Shown here piece after piece: positions 1 through 7,951 of a stretch of 64,000 nucleotides of DNA. The stretch is from Anaeromassilibacillus sp. An200 (lineage in GTDB: Bacteria; Bacillota; Clostridia; Oscillospirales; Acutalibacteraceae): the NCBI RefSeq assembly GCF_002160025.1, contig NZ_NFJU01000022.1, positions 1-64,000 of the forward strand, written 5' to 3'. Numbering within the stretch: position 1 is the first letter of the stretch; each line of letters starts with the position of its first letter. Under the pieces are notes generated by a model. The model made no database searches. It saw only the letters and a program-made list of their open reading frames with translations, and was not told the origin of the DNA. A program made the translations under genes and the position numbers.

Positions 1-384
1 GTGCAACCGGACTACGCCTGCTGACTTTAGTGTAGCAGATGCCGCCGTCCTATGCACTGCCTTTATTTTCATTCTCAGCTGTGATGGCATTTCATGAGGC
101 GTTGAAAACAGAATGACCGTCCGAAAAAGGATACCCCGGCTGGGGAAGCACCGCAAGGAGCCGGACTTCGGGACAAAATGTCCCGAAGTTGCGGGGAGCG
201 TGCCTCGTCGCCGCAAGCTGCGTATCATTCGCTTCCGCCAGATGGCGAAAGCTCACTCGCTCCGCTGCGGCTCCTCTCCCCACAAAGCAGGCTTTGCGGG
301 GGCCCTGTTGTGAACACGCCGCAGGAATGAGGCAGGAAATCTTTTCGGGGAGAACGGCAATGGAAAGCAAAATGGAGGGAACGC
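1..384. other. Non-coding head of the window with candidate transfer origin
   Basis: I see no convincing gene in this stretch; the short open frames lack ribosome sites and recognisable protein features. The clearest structure is a perfect 10-bp inverted repeat with a 3-nt loop at 166-188 (cttcgggaca / tgtcccgaag), followed by a GC-rich tract with further dyads up to about 300. It lies directly upstream of mobilization-type genes, where relaxase elements commonly keep their transfer origin, so it is a candidate oriT. That role is inferred from position and dyad symmetry only. Confidence 0.4.
166..188. repeat. Perfect inverted repeat, candidate oriT hairpin
   Basis: A 10-bp stem (166-175 with 179-188) surrounds the loop aaa. 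No T-run follows it, so it is not a good intrinsic terminator. Its place just upstream of the cysteine-rich VLP gene of a mobilizable element suggests a relaxase or accessory-protein binding site. The nic site cannot be assigned from sequence. Confidence 0.4.
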
Positions 385-798
385 ATGAGAGATAACCCCT
401 ATAAAGACTTGCCGCCGCTGGAACGCAGGCCGGACGGTTCCCTTTACCGCATGACACCGGCGCAGAGGAAACAGGCGGCCAGCCTGATACGCCGGGAGTG
501 TTGTTGCTGTGAGGACGGCAACTGCATTGTCCTTGACGATGGGGATACCTGCACCTGCCCGCAGACAATTTCTTTCTCGCTCTGCTGTAAGTGGTTCCGC
601 TGGGCGGTCTTGCCGCTGGACGGGACGCTGGAAGCGGAGATTTTCCGGGATAAGGTCTTGAAACGCTGTGCGGTCTGCGGCGGTGTGTTCGTCCCCAAAT
701 CCAACCGGGCAAAATACTGCCCGGACTGTGCCGCCAGAGTTCACAGGCGGCAGAAAACAGAAAGTGAGCGGAAAAGGAGGTCTGCTGTGGACAGTTAG
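385..798 (+). CDS. Cysteine-rich VLP domain protein of a conjugative/mobilizable element
   Basis: 137 residues. I recognise the Cys_rich_VLP family, a small metal-binding-looking protein carried by Tn1549-like and related mobilizable elements of Firmicutes. Two cysteine clusters are visible: the RRECCCCEDGNC region with CTCPQTIS following, and a C-terminal zinc-ribbon-like pair (CAVCGGVF with KYCPDCAAR) followed by a basic tail. The family has no established biochemical function, although its constant place beside repA and relaxase genes implies a role in element maintenance or transfer. ATG at 385 follows a ggaggg-type ribosome site. It appears intact, unlike the genes downstream. Confidence 0.85.
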   Translation: MRDNPYKDLPPLERRPDGSLYRMTPAQRKQAASLIRRECCCCEDGNCIVLDDGDTCTCPQTISFSLCCKWFRWAVLPLDGTLEAEIFRDKVLKRCAVCGGVFVPKSNRAKYCPDCAARVHRRQKTESERKRRSAVDS

Positions 799-909
799 GA
801 GCGAAAAAAGCCTTGATTTATCAGGCTCCGCAAGCCCTAAACCGGGGCAGGTGGTATAAAGTATCGTCCACCCCGGAAAACGGGCTTCTAACCGTCCACA
901 AAACGCACT

Positions 910-1305
910 ATGACAAATACCATCTATATCCACCAGCCGGAAAAGGCATTCAGCTTCACCCGGCTCCCGAATTTCCTCTTTGAAGCCCCCACATTCAAGC
1001 CCCTGTCCAACGAGGCAAAGGTTCTGTACGTCTTTATCCTGCGCCGGACAGAGTTGTCCCGCAAGAATGGGTGGGCGGATGACTGCGGACGGATTTTCCT
1101 GTATTACCCTATCTGCGAGGTGGTTGACCTGCTCCACTGTGGGCGGCAGAAAGCGGTAAACACCCTGCGGGAACTGCAATATGCCGGACTGGTGGAAATC
1201 CAGAAACAGGGCTGTGGAAAACCCAACCGCATTTACCCCAAATCCTATGAAGCGGTTTCAAACACCGACTTCAAGAAATCCGGTTATGGTACGCCGGAGG
1301 ATTGA
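910..1305 (+). pseudogene. repA: Replication initiator RepA, N-terminal domain only (truncated)
   Basis: 131 residues matching the RepA_N winged-helix domain found in Tn1549-like elements (motifs FTRLPNFLFE, LSNEAKVLYVFILRR, CGRQKAVNTLRELQYAGL). Full-length relatives are roughly twice as long, with a C-terminal DnaA/DnaD-like region. Here a TGA falls just after the N-terminal domain, and element-like coding (for example MKYGNHPSEVRKPD) continues in another frame before stopping near 1360. The dnaC-type loader that usually follows is absent. I infer loss of the C-terminus by frameshift plus deletion, leaving a DNA-binding fragment without replication function. Confidence 0.75.
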
Positions 1306-1487
1306 AAACCGTACCCATGAAGTACGGAAATCACCCCTCTGAAGTACGGAAACCAGACGGTATATAGAAATACAAAGATTAAGAGATTGATTTAGATTCT
1401 ATCCATTCCAATCCTATCCGAGCTATTTCTGGCGGGATTTTCCCTGTGGAAAACCCTGGATGGGAAAGGAATGGGGAAAGGAGATTC

Positions 1488-1970
1488 ATGGCACAACACG
1501 CAATTTTGCGTTTTGAGAAGCACAAGGGCAACCCGGCAAGGCCGCTGGAAGCCCACCACGAAAGACAAAAGGAGCAGTACGCCAGCAACCCCGACATTGA
1601 CACAGCCAAAAGCAAGTACAACTTCCATATCGTCAAGCCGGAGGGACGCTATTACCACTTCATTCAGAGCCGTATCGAGCAGGGCGGCACTCGCCCTATA
1701 CTTGTCATTCAAAACAATGTGGGAAATCATTTCAGCCCTACCATTGTTGTGGCAGCTATCACCAGCAGAAAGGTCAAGAGCAGCCTACCCACGCATATCC
1801 TGCTGGAGAATGTGCCTGGGCTTGCCCCTACTTCGTTGCTGCTGTTGGAGCAACTGCGGACAATAGACCGAAAGCGGCTCCGTGGCTACATTGGGCGCAT
1901 CACCAAAGAAAAAATGTTGGAAGTGGATGCGGCCCTGGCAATCAGCATTGGATTGAACCCACAGGCATAG
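1488..1970 (+). pseudogene. Chimera: relaxase (Pre/MobA) N-terminus fused in frame to MazF/PemK toxin C-terminus
   Basis: 160 residues from ATG 1488, which has a good gaaaggag ribosome site. Residues 1 to about 63 (MAQHAILRFEKHKGNPARP and onward) are the start of a plasmid-recombination/MobA relaxase, ending in FIQSRIEQ. From GGTRPILVIQNNVGN onward the sequence is the MazF/PemK endoribonuclease core through its C-terminus. Native MazF proteins read ...GSEQGGTRPVLVIQN, so the join sits in a shared EQ/GG stretch near 1675-1685, suggesting recombination at microhomology. The relaxase lacks almost all of its catalytic domain, and the toxin lacks its N-terminal strand (the RRGDIYYADL region). The product is probably inactive, although the reading frame is open. 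Confidence 0.8.
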
Positions 1971-2020
1971 AACAGGTTCCCTTCTGAATAGGATTGTAAG
2001 AGCAGAAAGGAGGGGCCTGT

Positions 2021-2284
2021 TTGAAAATGCCAACTTTATCAGAACTGGACACACTCTCCTGTGTGGACATCAAAACAGTTGATCCAGAGCAGCTTGTGGA
2101 CATTCGGGAGGTTGTCATCAATACAGACTTGCCGAAAGAGGAAAGGATTCTTGAATTTATCCGGCAAATCCGTAACCCGTATTGCTTCCGTCATGGAAAG
2201 ATTGTAGTAAAAATCGGTTTTTCGGAATCGGCTGGCAATACCACTCTTGAAGAGCAATTTGAAAGTTATCTTCGTTCTCTTTAA
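2021..2284 (+). CDS. DUF6870 family small protein of mobile elements
   Basis: 87 residues. The LVDIREV...NTDLP.EERI core followed by FIRQIRNPYCFRHGK matches a small conserved protein (DUF6870) that rides in Firmicutes conjugative elements, usually close to the relaxase and recombinase. Its function is unknown. Initiation is probably TTG at 2021 or ATG at 2027, both preceded by aaaggagggg. It follows the chimera by about 50 nt in the same direction and looks intact. Confidence 0.75.
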   Translation: MKMPTLSELDTLSCVDIKTVDPEQLVDIREVVINTDLPKEERILEFIRQIRNPYCFRHGKIVVKIGFSESAGNTTLEEQFESYLRSL

Positions 2285-2587
2285 GACTATCTACACTCCA
2301 AATCAGTTCATTTTCATTGTTTATATTTGAATTGATATGGAGACTATCGCAGAGTACGACAATAATAGCTGTGGTTCTTTATATGTCAGTTGGAGGTTCG
2401 TCTGCTTTTTTCTTAGTTTCTCTTTAATCAAATACTGATATGTTTCAAATAATTGTGCAAAATGCACATCTACCAATCATTTTTATGGTCATAAAATCTG
2501 TTGACATTTATCATTCTTTATGTTAGTTTAAGGGAAAGATGGAATAAAAAATACTAAATATTTCCAGTGAAAGGATGGGTTATAGCT

Positions 2588-3307
2588 ATGCAGATTAGCG
2601 GATATTCCAGTGCTGCAATGTTAGCACAGCAATTTTCCGGTATGCAACAAAAAGCAAACACCGTAAAAATGCAAGATTTTACACAACTGATGCAAAACAC
2701 AAATGCAGCTGCACAGGCAACAGGCCAGACAGATGAGGCGGCGGCAACGCAAGAAGTATCAGAAGTTGACGAGATGGCAGCCTTTAAGCAGGAAATTTAT
2801 AAGGAACTGGCTGAAATTGATTCAATGACCGCTGCCTCTGTTTTGACTAATTCTATACATATTACAGAAGATGGATTCCAAAGAATGAAGGACGATCCAG
2901 AGTACCGCAAGGAGATTATGGATTGGCTTCGAGCAGATGCGAGAGATTCACATAAGGTTCCTTTTGACTGCCATGTTACAACAACGATTACAAGTGCTGG
3001 AGCGACTAGCTATGGAATTAGTGATACTGCAACAACGCCACAATGGGTTAATTCTAAAGCGGAGGGGGCGTTTTATCGTTCTGACCGCAGAACTGAGCAG
3101 CGCAAGAGGAACAACGAGTATGTGACCGAGGAACGCCTAAAGCGGGAACTTATGCAAAAAATGATACTGGAAAAGAGCATTGACCGAAAGGAACAGCTGC
3201 AAGCACTTGACCAGAAGATTTTTGACCAGAAAGTTGCACAACATTACCTGTTGGGGATGCAAGGCTATCCGGTAGGGATGCAAAATACTAAAAGCTGGAG
3301 CATTTGA
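2588..3307 (+). CDS. DUF6033 family protein
   Basis: About 239 residues from ATG 2588, which follows aaaggatggg; an in-frame GTG at 2567 lacks a site. The start MQISGYSSAAMLAQQFSG and the central KQEIYKELAEIDSMTAAS / FQRMKDDPEYRKEIMDWL motifs match DUF6033, an uncharacterised clostridial family. The protein is glutamine/alanine-rich at the N-terminus, charged and helical in the middle, with no signal peptide or membrane segment. It precedes a RiPP precursor and maturase remnant, but a shared role is not established. About 280 nt of AT-rich DNA upstream probably contains its promoter. Confidence 0.65.
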   Translation: MQISGYSSAAMLAQQFSGMQQKANTVKMQDFTQLMQNTNAAAQATGQTDEAAATQEVSEVDEMAAFKQEIYKELAEIDSMTAASVLTNSIHITEDGFQRMKDDPEYRKEIMDWLRADARDSHKVPFDCHVTTTITSAGATSYGISDTATTPQWVNSKAEGAFYRSDRRTEQRKRNNEYVTEERLKRELMQKMILEKSIDRKEQLQALDQKIFDQKVAQHYLLGMQGYPVGMQNTKSWSI

Positions 3308-3331
3308 GTATAGATATATCTGTTTATACTC

Positions 3332-3559
3332 TTGTGTAATAATTATGGAAAAGAGGACAAGTATATAAAAAAGACGCTGGGTAAGAAAGCTTCCGTTCAA
3401 AGTGGTACGCTGGTTGCTTTTGGTAACTGTGACTGCAATGCAGACTGCCGTATGTTAGGTTGTGATTGCACTCCCAACACATCACCAAGCAGCACTCTGG
3501 CCATTCAGAACTATGCTAAGCTCATGACTATTGCAATCAATGGAAAATGGGCATTCTAA
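3332..3559 (+). CDS. Cys-rich RiPP precursor, CLI_3235-class bacteriocin-like
   Basis: Leader-like segment KKTLGKKASVQSGTLVAFG, then a cysteine-rich core (NCDCNADC...GCDCTPNTS) and a short tail. The GKK...TL.AF leader and clustered CxC motifs match the CLI_3235-class peptides modified by the radical SAM maturase CcpM, whose first residues are encoded just downstream. The open frame can begin at TTG 3332, but a better-placed ribosome site (agagga, 3352-3357) lies 7 nt before an in-frame ATA at 3365, exactly where the family ATG would be expected. I infer start-codon decay from ATG to ATA. The peptide body itself looks intact. Confidence 0.65.
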   Translation: MCNNYGKEDKYIKKTLGKKASVQSGTLVAFGNCDCNADCRMLGCDCTPNTSPSSTLAIQNYAKLMTIAINGKWAF

Positions 3560-3577
3560 GAACGGGGTTCCTTAACT

Positions 3578-3625
3578 TTGGAGTACAGCCTATGGGGGGT
3601 TCCCCGTGGCTGTACTCCAATTTTT
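3578..3625 (+). terminator. Hairpin attenuator between RiPP precursor and maturase
   Basis: Perfect 13-bp stem ttggagtacagcc (3578-3590) with ggctgtactccaa (3608-3620), followed by a T-run (ttttt). Such a structure between a small precursor gene and its enzyme gene is a usual way to keep precursor mRNA in excess. Confidence 0.85.
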
Positions 3626-3646
3626 ATATACGGAGGATTTCAGAAT

Positions 3647-3823
3647 ATGAGCAATGATTATCCATTTATTAAACTATTCAAAACAATAGATTGTTTCTAT
3701 TTATTTGATGTAAATACAGCCTCAATTATCCGAATCAATGAAGAGGTTTGTGACTACTTAGAGAGTATTTTGATGATGGCTGGTCGGGGACAAACTTTGA
3801 ACGCCCGGATTTTCAGCGCATGA
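3647..3823 (+). pseudogene. ccpM: Cys-rich peptide radical SAM maturase CcpM, first ~42 residues only
   Basis: ATG 3647 follows cggaggat. The residues MSNDYPFIKLFKT, YLFDVNTASI and INEEVCDYLES resemble the N-terminus of the radical SAM maturase that pairs with CLI_3235-class precursors. Similarity ends at about 3770, where sequence of a serine recombinase begins in another frame (DDGWSGTNFERPDFQ). The whole radical SAM and SPASM region is missing, so the precursor upstream is an orphan in this window. Confidence 0.7.
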
Positions 3824-5232
3824 TGGACGATATGGAAGCTGGAAAAGTAAACTGCATTGTTACGAAAGACCTGTCCCGTTTCGGGCGGGAACATGTGATG
3901 ATGGACTACTATCTGGAATTTCTGTTCCCGGAGAAACGGGTGCGCTACATCGCCGTTGCAGAGAATGAGGACACAGAGAAAGGGCTTTCCGATTTTGTCC
4001 CGTTCAAAAACCTGTTCAATGAATGGTTTGCGAAAGATACAAGCCGCAAGGTAAAGGCCGCTTTCAAAGCGAAGTTTGCCACAGGACAGCGTATTGATGC
4101 CTATGCTCCCATCGGGTACAGGAAACACCCGGAAATCAAAAACAAGCTGATAATCGACGAGGAAACCCGCTGGATAGTGGAGAAGATTTTTGACCTTGCC
4201 TTTCATGGCGGAGGGGCGGCCAGTATCACAAGCATACTGATTGCGGAAAAGGTTCCCACGCCGGGATTTATCAATTTCCAGCGTGACGGGACTTTCGCAA
4301 ACATCTATGCGGGTGCGCCGGAGGAAAAAAGCTACGCATGGACGATAGCCCAGGTCAAGAGCATTATGAAAGATGAAACCTATATCGGCCATACCATCCA
4401 CTACCGGGAAACGAACATTTCCTTTAAGAACAAGCGGAGGGTACGCAAGCCCCAAAGTGAATGGGTGCGGGTGGAGAATACGCAGGAGCCGATTATCAGC
4501 GAGCAGGTTTTCCGGCAGGTACAGGAGCAGATAGCAAGCCGCCGCAGAAAGTGCAAGGATGGTACGACGCAGATTTTTTCCGGATTGGTAAAATGTGCGG
4601 ATTGCGGCTGGTCGCTGTCCTATGGGGAGAACAGGCAGAACAGCAAGCCTTACGGCCATTATCATTGTAGCAAGTACGGACAGGGCACACGCCAATGCTC
4701 CATGCACTATATCCGCTATGATGTGCTTTACGCCTATGTCCTCTCCCGTCTGCAATACTGGTCGGGGCTGGTACAGCAGGACGGGGACAAACTTCTGAAA
4801 CGGCTACTTAACGCCAGCGACAAGGAACGCAATACTGCAAGGAAGCGGCAGGCCGCCGAACTGAAAAAGGCGGAAAAACGCAAAGCCGAAGTCGATACCC
4901 TGTTTGCCCGGATGTATAAGGACTGGGCGGCGGGGCGTATCACGGAATACAACTTCTCTATGCTGTCCGGGAAGTACCAGAGCGAACAGGCTGAACTGGA
5001 CACAAAGATTGAACAGCTTCAATCCGCTATCGCCACTGAAAGCCAGAACGCCGCAGACGCAGAAAAATGGATTGCCTTGATGAAAGAGTGCGTCAATCCA
5101 ACAGAACTGACCGCCGAACTTTTGAATACGCTGATTGAAAAAATCGTTGTCCATGAAGCGGTCAAAGGTGAGGACGGAAGCCGGGAACAGGAGGTAGAAA
5201 TCTTCTACCGCTTTATCGGCAAAATTGATTAA
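3772..5232 (+). pseudogene. Large serine recombinase, 5'-truncated (catalytic serine lost)
   Basis: Open from 3772 in the recombinase frame. It begins inside the resolvase domain (DDGWSGTNFERP, then KDLSRFGRE with the expected Arg) and continues through the Recombinase domain (APIGYRKHP), a zinc-ribbon (CADCGWSLSY...YHCSKYGQG...C) and a coiled-coil C-terminus. The first ~60-70 residues, with the nucleophilic Ser and the YSR.S motif, are absent because the sequence upstream is ccpM. The first internal ATG (3820) would give an even shorter 470-residue protein. I infer a dead site-specific recombinase of the TnpX/Tn1549-associated type that once moved the element on its left. Confidence 0.85.
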
Positions 5233-5251
5233 ATGACACCAATATCTTTAA

Positions 5252-5665
5252 CTATGTGATACCGGATTATCTGTCCCGGATTCCGATTTGTTGATCGCCT
5301 TGTCGGAAGCCCTGGAGACACCTGTGAGCACGCTGCTGGGGGAGACGGTGACGGAGTCGGAAGCGGATACCATAAAAGCACTCTCCGAAAAGCTGGAGAT
5401 TATGAATTTGCAGTTTGCGCGAAGAAAAGCGTTCAGAAAAACTGCGCTGCACTGGTCTCTGATCGCAGTGTGCGGAATTATCGTGGCGTTGTCTGCAGTC
5501 TTAATCGTGGGCAACAGTCCTTACTTGGGTTGGGATTTTCATGACCCGGAACTTGCCGTGGCCGGCACGGTTTATCACGCCTTTGAATGGCTCTGTATCC
5601 GGCTGGCCCCCTTTGTTCTGATTGCGTCAGCAGTCGGAGTCTTTCTAACCCGGAAAAAAGTATGA
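5252..5665 (+). pseudogene. XRE-family regulator with membrane tail, N-terminus lost
   Basis: The frame is open from 5252 and reads ...VPDSDLLIALSEALETPVSTLLG, the end of a Cro/C1-type HTH. A linker and two hydrophobic segments (around WSLIAVCGIIVALSAVLIV and LAPFVLIASAVGVFL) follow. Clostridial XRE proteins of this kind start about 35 residues earlier with the first HTH helices. Those are missing because the recombinase gene ends only 20 nt upstream. The boundary at about 5235-5255 is therefore a likely attachment-site junction of the element in the first 5 kb. Confidence 0.7.
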
Positions 5666-5761
5666 TAGCCGTGGAAGAATAGGTTCTTCATTCCAGCGGC
5701 CTGCTTCGTTTTTTCCCCATGTTATGTACTTGCAGGTTGTGGTTATGAAGCTGCTGCGGAC

Positions 5762-5819
5762 AAAAACTCCCCACCTGCCGGAAGCATTTCCTGCTGTTCG
5801 ACGACAGATGGGGAGTTTT
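5762..5819. terminator. Bidirectional intrinsic terminator
   Basis: The stem aaaaactccccacctg / cagatggggagtttt has an A-run at the 5' side and a T-run at the 3' side, so it can stop transcription from both sides. It lies between the XRE remnant (+) and the CAP-domain gene (-). Confidence 0.75.
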
Positions 5820-5956
5820 CATGGATTCCTCTCACGATACAGTTCGCTTTTGCGCATCATTTCTTTTTCCTTCTCGGAGCAAAACAAATCATGCCGCCGG
5901 TTCAACACTCGGGAAAGGGATCCGCAGCGATCGTCTGCTTTCTTCGGAGCTCTTTT

Positions 5957-7168
5957 TTATTTTCCCAGCAGTGGGTTGGATGTGAGGGGATCCACCATAT
6001 CCTCAGCGTTGTTTGTGAAGTTCTGTACCCAGTAGACACCGCCATCCTCTCCGACATAACACCCGATAGCGATGGCCTTGGCGTTCGGGTCGAGAATATT
6101 GGCACGATGACCAGGCGAATTCATCCAACTGTCCATCACATGACTGGGCGTGCCGTTCGCGATATGCCAATCAACCTCGCCGGTAGCCGCATTCTCAAAC
6201 CAGCCTCCACCTGCTCCCATTGCAATATTTTCCCAGCTGCTTTGAGTCCCGTCTGGTCTTGTATGGCTGAAAAGGGTTTCGAGTTCTTTGGCACGGGTCT
6301 GCGCGGTATCCGTCAGAGATCTTGCCCATACAAGTGCTGGAAGTCCAGCTTTCGCGCGTTCTTGATTCACCAGTTCAAACACTTCCTGCTCAAACGCATG
6401 GTTCCACGCGCCCAGCGTAAGACCAGCCTTGATGGCGTCTTTCTGGTATTGCGTCATGCCTGTGGTGTCCACATTCGGCGTTTGAGAAGTGGTGCCGGAT
6501 GTACTGCCCGCAACGGTAGCGACACAGAGCTTCGTACCCGAGCCGTTCTGATAAGAGACGTACACGCCTGTCGCCGCGCCGGGAGTGCCAATGGCCGTAA
6601 TCTTGTAATACACAGCATTTGTCTCCGTTGCGGTCTTCGTAATGTTGAACACACCGGGTGTACCCATCCAAACTTTGATTGCGTTCGGGTCGGATGCGGT
6701 GAATTTAAACTGATAGGACTTGCCGGACTGTACGGTCAGATCCGAAGTGGTGTCGCTGATCCAGCCGGTCGAGGGCTGCGTGACAGCGGAAGAACCGCCT
6801 GCAACCGTGGCAACACACAGCTTTGTGCCGGAACCGTTCTGGTACGAGACATACACGCCTGCCGCCGCGCCGGGAGTGCCAATGGCCGTAATCTTATAAT
6901 ATACAGCGTTTGGTTCCGTCACGGTCTTCGTGATGTTGAACACGCCGGGCGTACCCGTCCAGACGCGAATGGCATCCGGGTCGGACGCGGTGAACTTAAA
7001 CTGATAAGACTTGCCGGGCTGCACGGTTAGATCCGAAGTGGTATCCGAGGTCCAGTCGGCCGAGGACTGTGCGACAACCTGGGTTGCGGCGCTTACGCCG
7101 GCTGCCGGCATGGCGGCTGCAAGCATAAGGACAGCCATGATGGCTGCCAGCATCTTTGTGTGTCTCAT
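5957..7168 (-). CDS. Secreted CAP/SCP-domain protein with two tandem repeats
   Basis: 403 residues from ATG 7168, chosen because gaaaggatg precedes it and a signal peptide (MLAAIMAVLMLAAAMPAAGVSA) follows at once. After the signal come two 97-residue repeats (W.SDTTSDLTVQ.GKSYQFKFTA through LCVATVAG), then a C-terminal CAP (cysteine-rich secretory/PR-1-like) domain with FELVNQERAKAGLPAL, FSHTRPDG, WENIA and SPGHRANI, carrying the two conserved histidines. Bacterial CAP proteins are exported surface or cell-wall-associated proteins of largely unknown activity. The repeats may bind the wall or polysaccharide (inference). The gene has its own promoter and a long leader. Confidence 0.85.
   Translation of the reverse strand: MRHTKMLAAIMAVLMLAAAMPAAGVSAATQVVAQSSADWTSDTTSDLTVQPGKSYQFKFTASDPDAIRVWTGTPGVFNITKTVTEPNAVYYKITAIGTPGAAAGVYVSYQNGSGTKLCVATVAGGSSAVTQPSTGWISDTTSDLTVQSGKSYQFKFTASDPNAIKVWMGTPGVFNITKTATETNAVYYKITAIGTPGAATGVYVSYQNGSGTKLCVATVAGSTSGTTSQTPNVDTTGMTQYQKDAIKAGLTLGAWNHAFEQEVFELVNQERAKAGLPALVWARSLTDTAQTRAKELETLFSHTRPDGTQSSWENIAMGAGGGWFENAATGEVDWHIANGTPSHVMDSWMNSPGHRANILDPNAKAIAIGCYVGEDGGVYWVQNFTNNAEDMVDPLTSNPLLGK
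6508..7052 (-). repeat. Two near-identical tandem repeat units, 291-bp period, inside the CAP gene
   Basis: Equivalent positions recur 291 bp apart (for example the LCVATVAG codons near 6510 and 6800). The units encode almost identical domains differing by a few residues. The high nucleotide identity suggests recent duplication or gene conversion. Confidence 0.85.
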
Positions 7169-7383
7169 AAGAGTATCATCCTTTCTGTTCTTTCCGTTTT
7201 TGATCACGTCCTGTGTTTTGAACAACCGTAAAATAATTGCGATACCAGCCTGCACGATCAGCCGCATCTCGGCTGATTTGCAAGGTATACGATAAGCTGT
7301 TGGTGAAACCACCACCTGTGTTGGCTGCACTATCCCCCCATGAGGATAGTGCCCCGGGAATTGCACTCGTTGAGTGTATCGTT
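7169..7383 (-). promoter_or_regulatory. Long structured 5' leader of the CAP gene, candidate cis-regulatory RNA
   Basis: About 215 nt with at least three hairpins on the minus strand: CACTC-AAC-GAGTG (7364-7376), GCACTATCC with GGATAGTGC (7327-7352), and ATCAGCCG with CGGCTGAT (7257-7277). A CGATAC/GTATCG pair may close a multibranch fold. I could not match it to a riboswitch class that I know (ydaO, GEMM, guanidine and THF motifs were considered). Confidence 0.45.
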
Positions 7384-7389
7384 GGTATT

Positions 7390-7419
7390 ATTATACCATT
7401 AAACCCATAATATTGCCAA
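7390..7419 (-). promoter_or_regulatory. Sigma-A promoter of the CAP-domain gene
   Basis: On the minus strand, TTGGCA (7414-7419) and TATAAT (7390-7395) are separated by 18 nt. Transcription would start near 7383, about 215 nt before the CAP start codon. Confidence 0.7.
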
Positions 7420-7531
7420 GATAACTATGAGTAATAGCCGGAAACAAACACATGTATTCCGTTTCCGTCAGTACTGGTGTTCGTCACAACAGGGCGGGAA
7501 GCCTCCATCCCCTCTTTCGATACTGCGAAAA

Positions 7532-7850
7532 TCAAGTTCTCTTTCGCGATTTCTGCCGTTTACGGAAATCCTCCTCGATGGCATCCTTCCAGTGCTCGTC
7601 CAGAGGTGCGCTGCACCGGACGGTGGCCACAACCCGGCCCACTACCTCGTAGTTGAGACGGGTGCCCTCGCTGTCACAGTGGTAGTTCACCGCCCGGTCG
7701 GGGGTGATGCCCAGATGGCCCGCCGTTTCCACCGTGTCGATGTTGGCGCCCAGGAAGAGGAATTCCCAGCCGTACTTCTCCTTCTGGCGCTGGATCATCT
7801 CTTTGACCCGCTGGGCGGAGTAGCGGCACCTCCTTGCGTTCTGGTACCAT
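7532..7850 (-). pseudogene. C-terminal fragment of a vWA (TerY/YegL-like) protein
   Basis: The minus-strand frame reads CRYSAQRVKEMIQRQKEKYG, then WEFLFLGANIDTVETAG and a short basic tail. This is the last ~95 residues of vWA-domain proteins of the TerY/YegL type. The MIDAS-containing front part is missing, and an in-frame TGA lies just upstream. A short start (MKHWIAIFEEV) immediately after the nucleotidyltransferase stop runs into that TGA. It is the tail of the minus-strand operon with the DUF2828 and nucleotidyltransferase genes. I regard it as a remnant. Confidence 0.6.
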
Positions 7851-7951
7851 CATACCATAGCCGGGCCGCTCTGGCAATCGGAGGACACAGGGAGGTCAGC
7901 AGAGTGCCGTGATACTTCCTCAAAGATCGCAATCCAATGCTTCATCCTTGA

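Noticed and set aside
5891-7030. A 379-codon plus-strand open frame over the CAP gene, containing repeats
   Set aside because: Its repeats merely mirror the tandem duplication of the CAP gene on the opposite strand; no ribosome site or signal peptide of its own.
6500-7080. CRISPR-like array
   Set aside because: The repeats are 291-bp coding units with no short spacer pattern. No CRISPR array or cas gene was noticed anywhere in the window.
7169-7383. ydaO (c-di-AMP) or GEMM (c-di-GMP) riboswitch before the CAP gene
   Set aside because: The conserved core words of those classes that I remember are absent; only generic hairpins can be shown.
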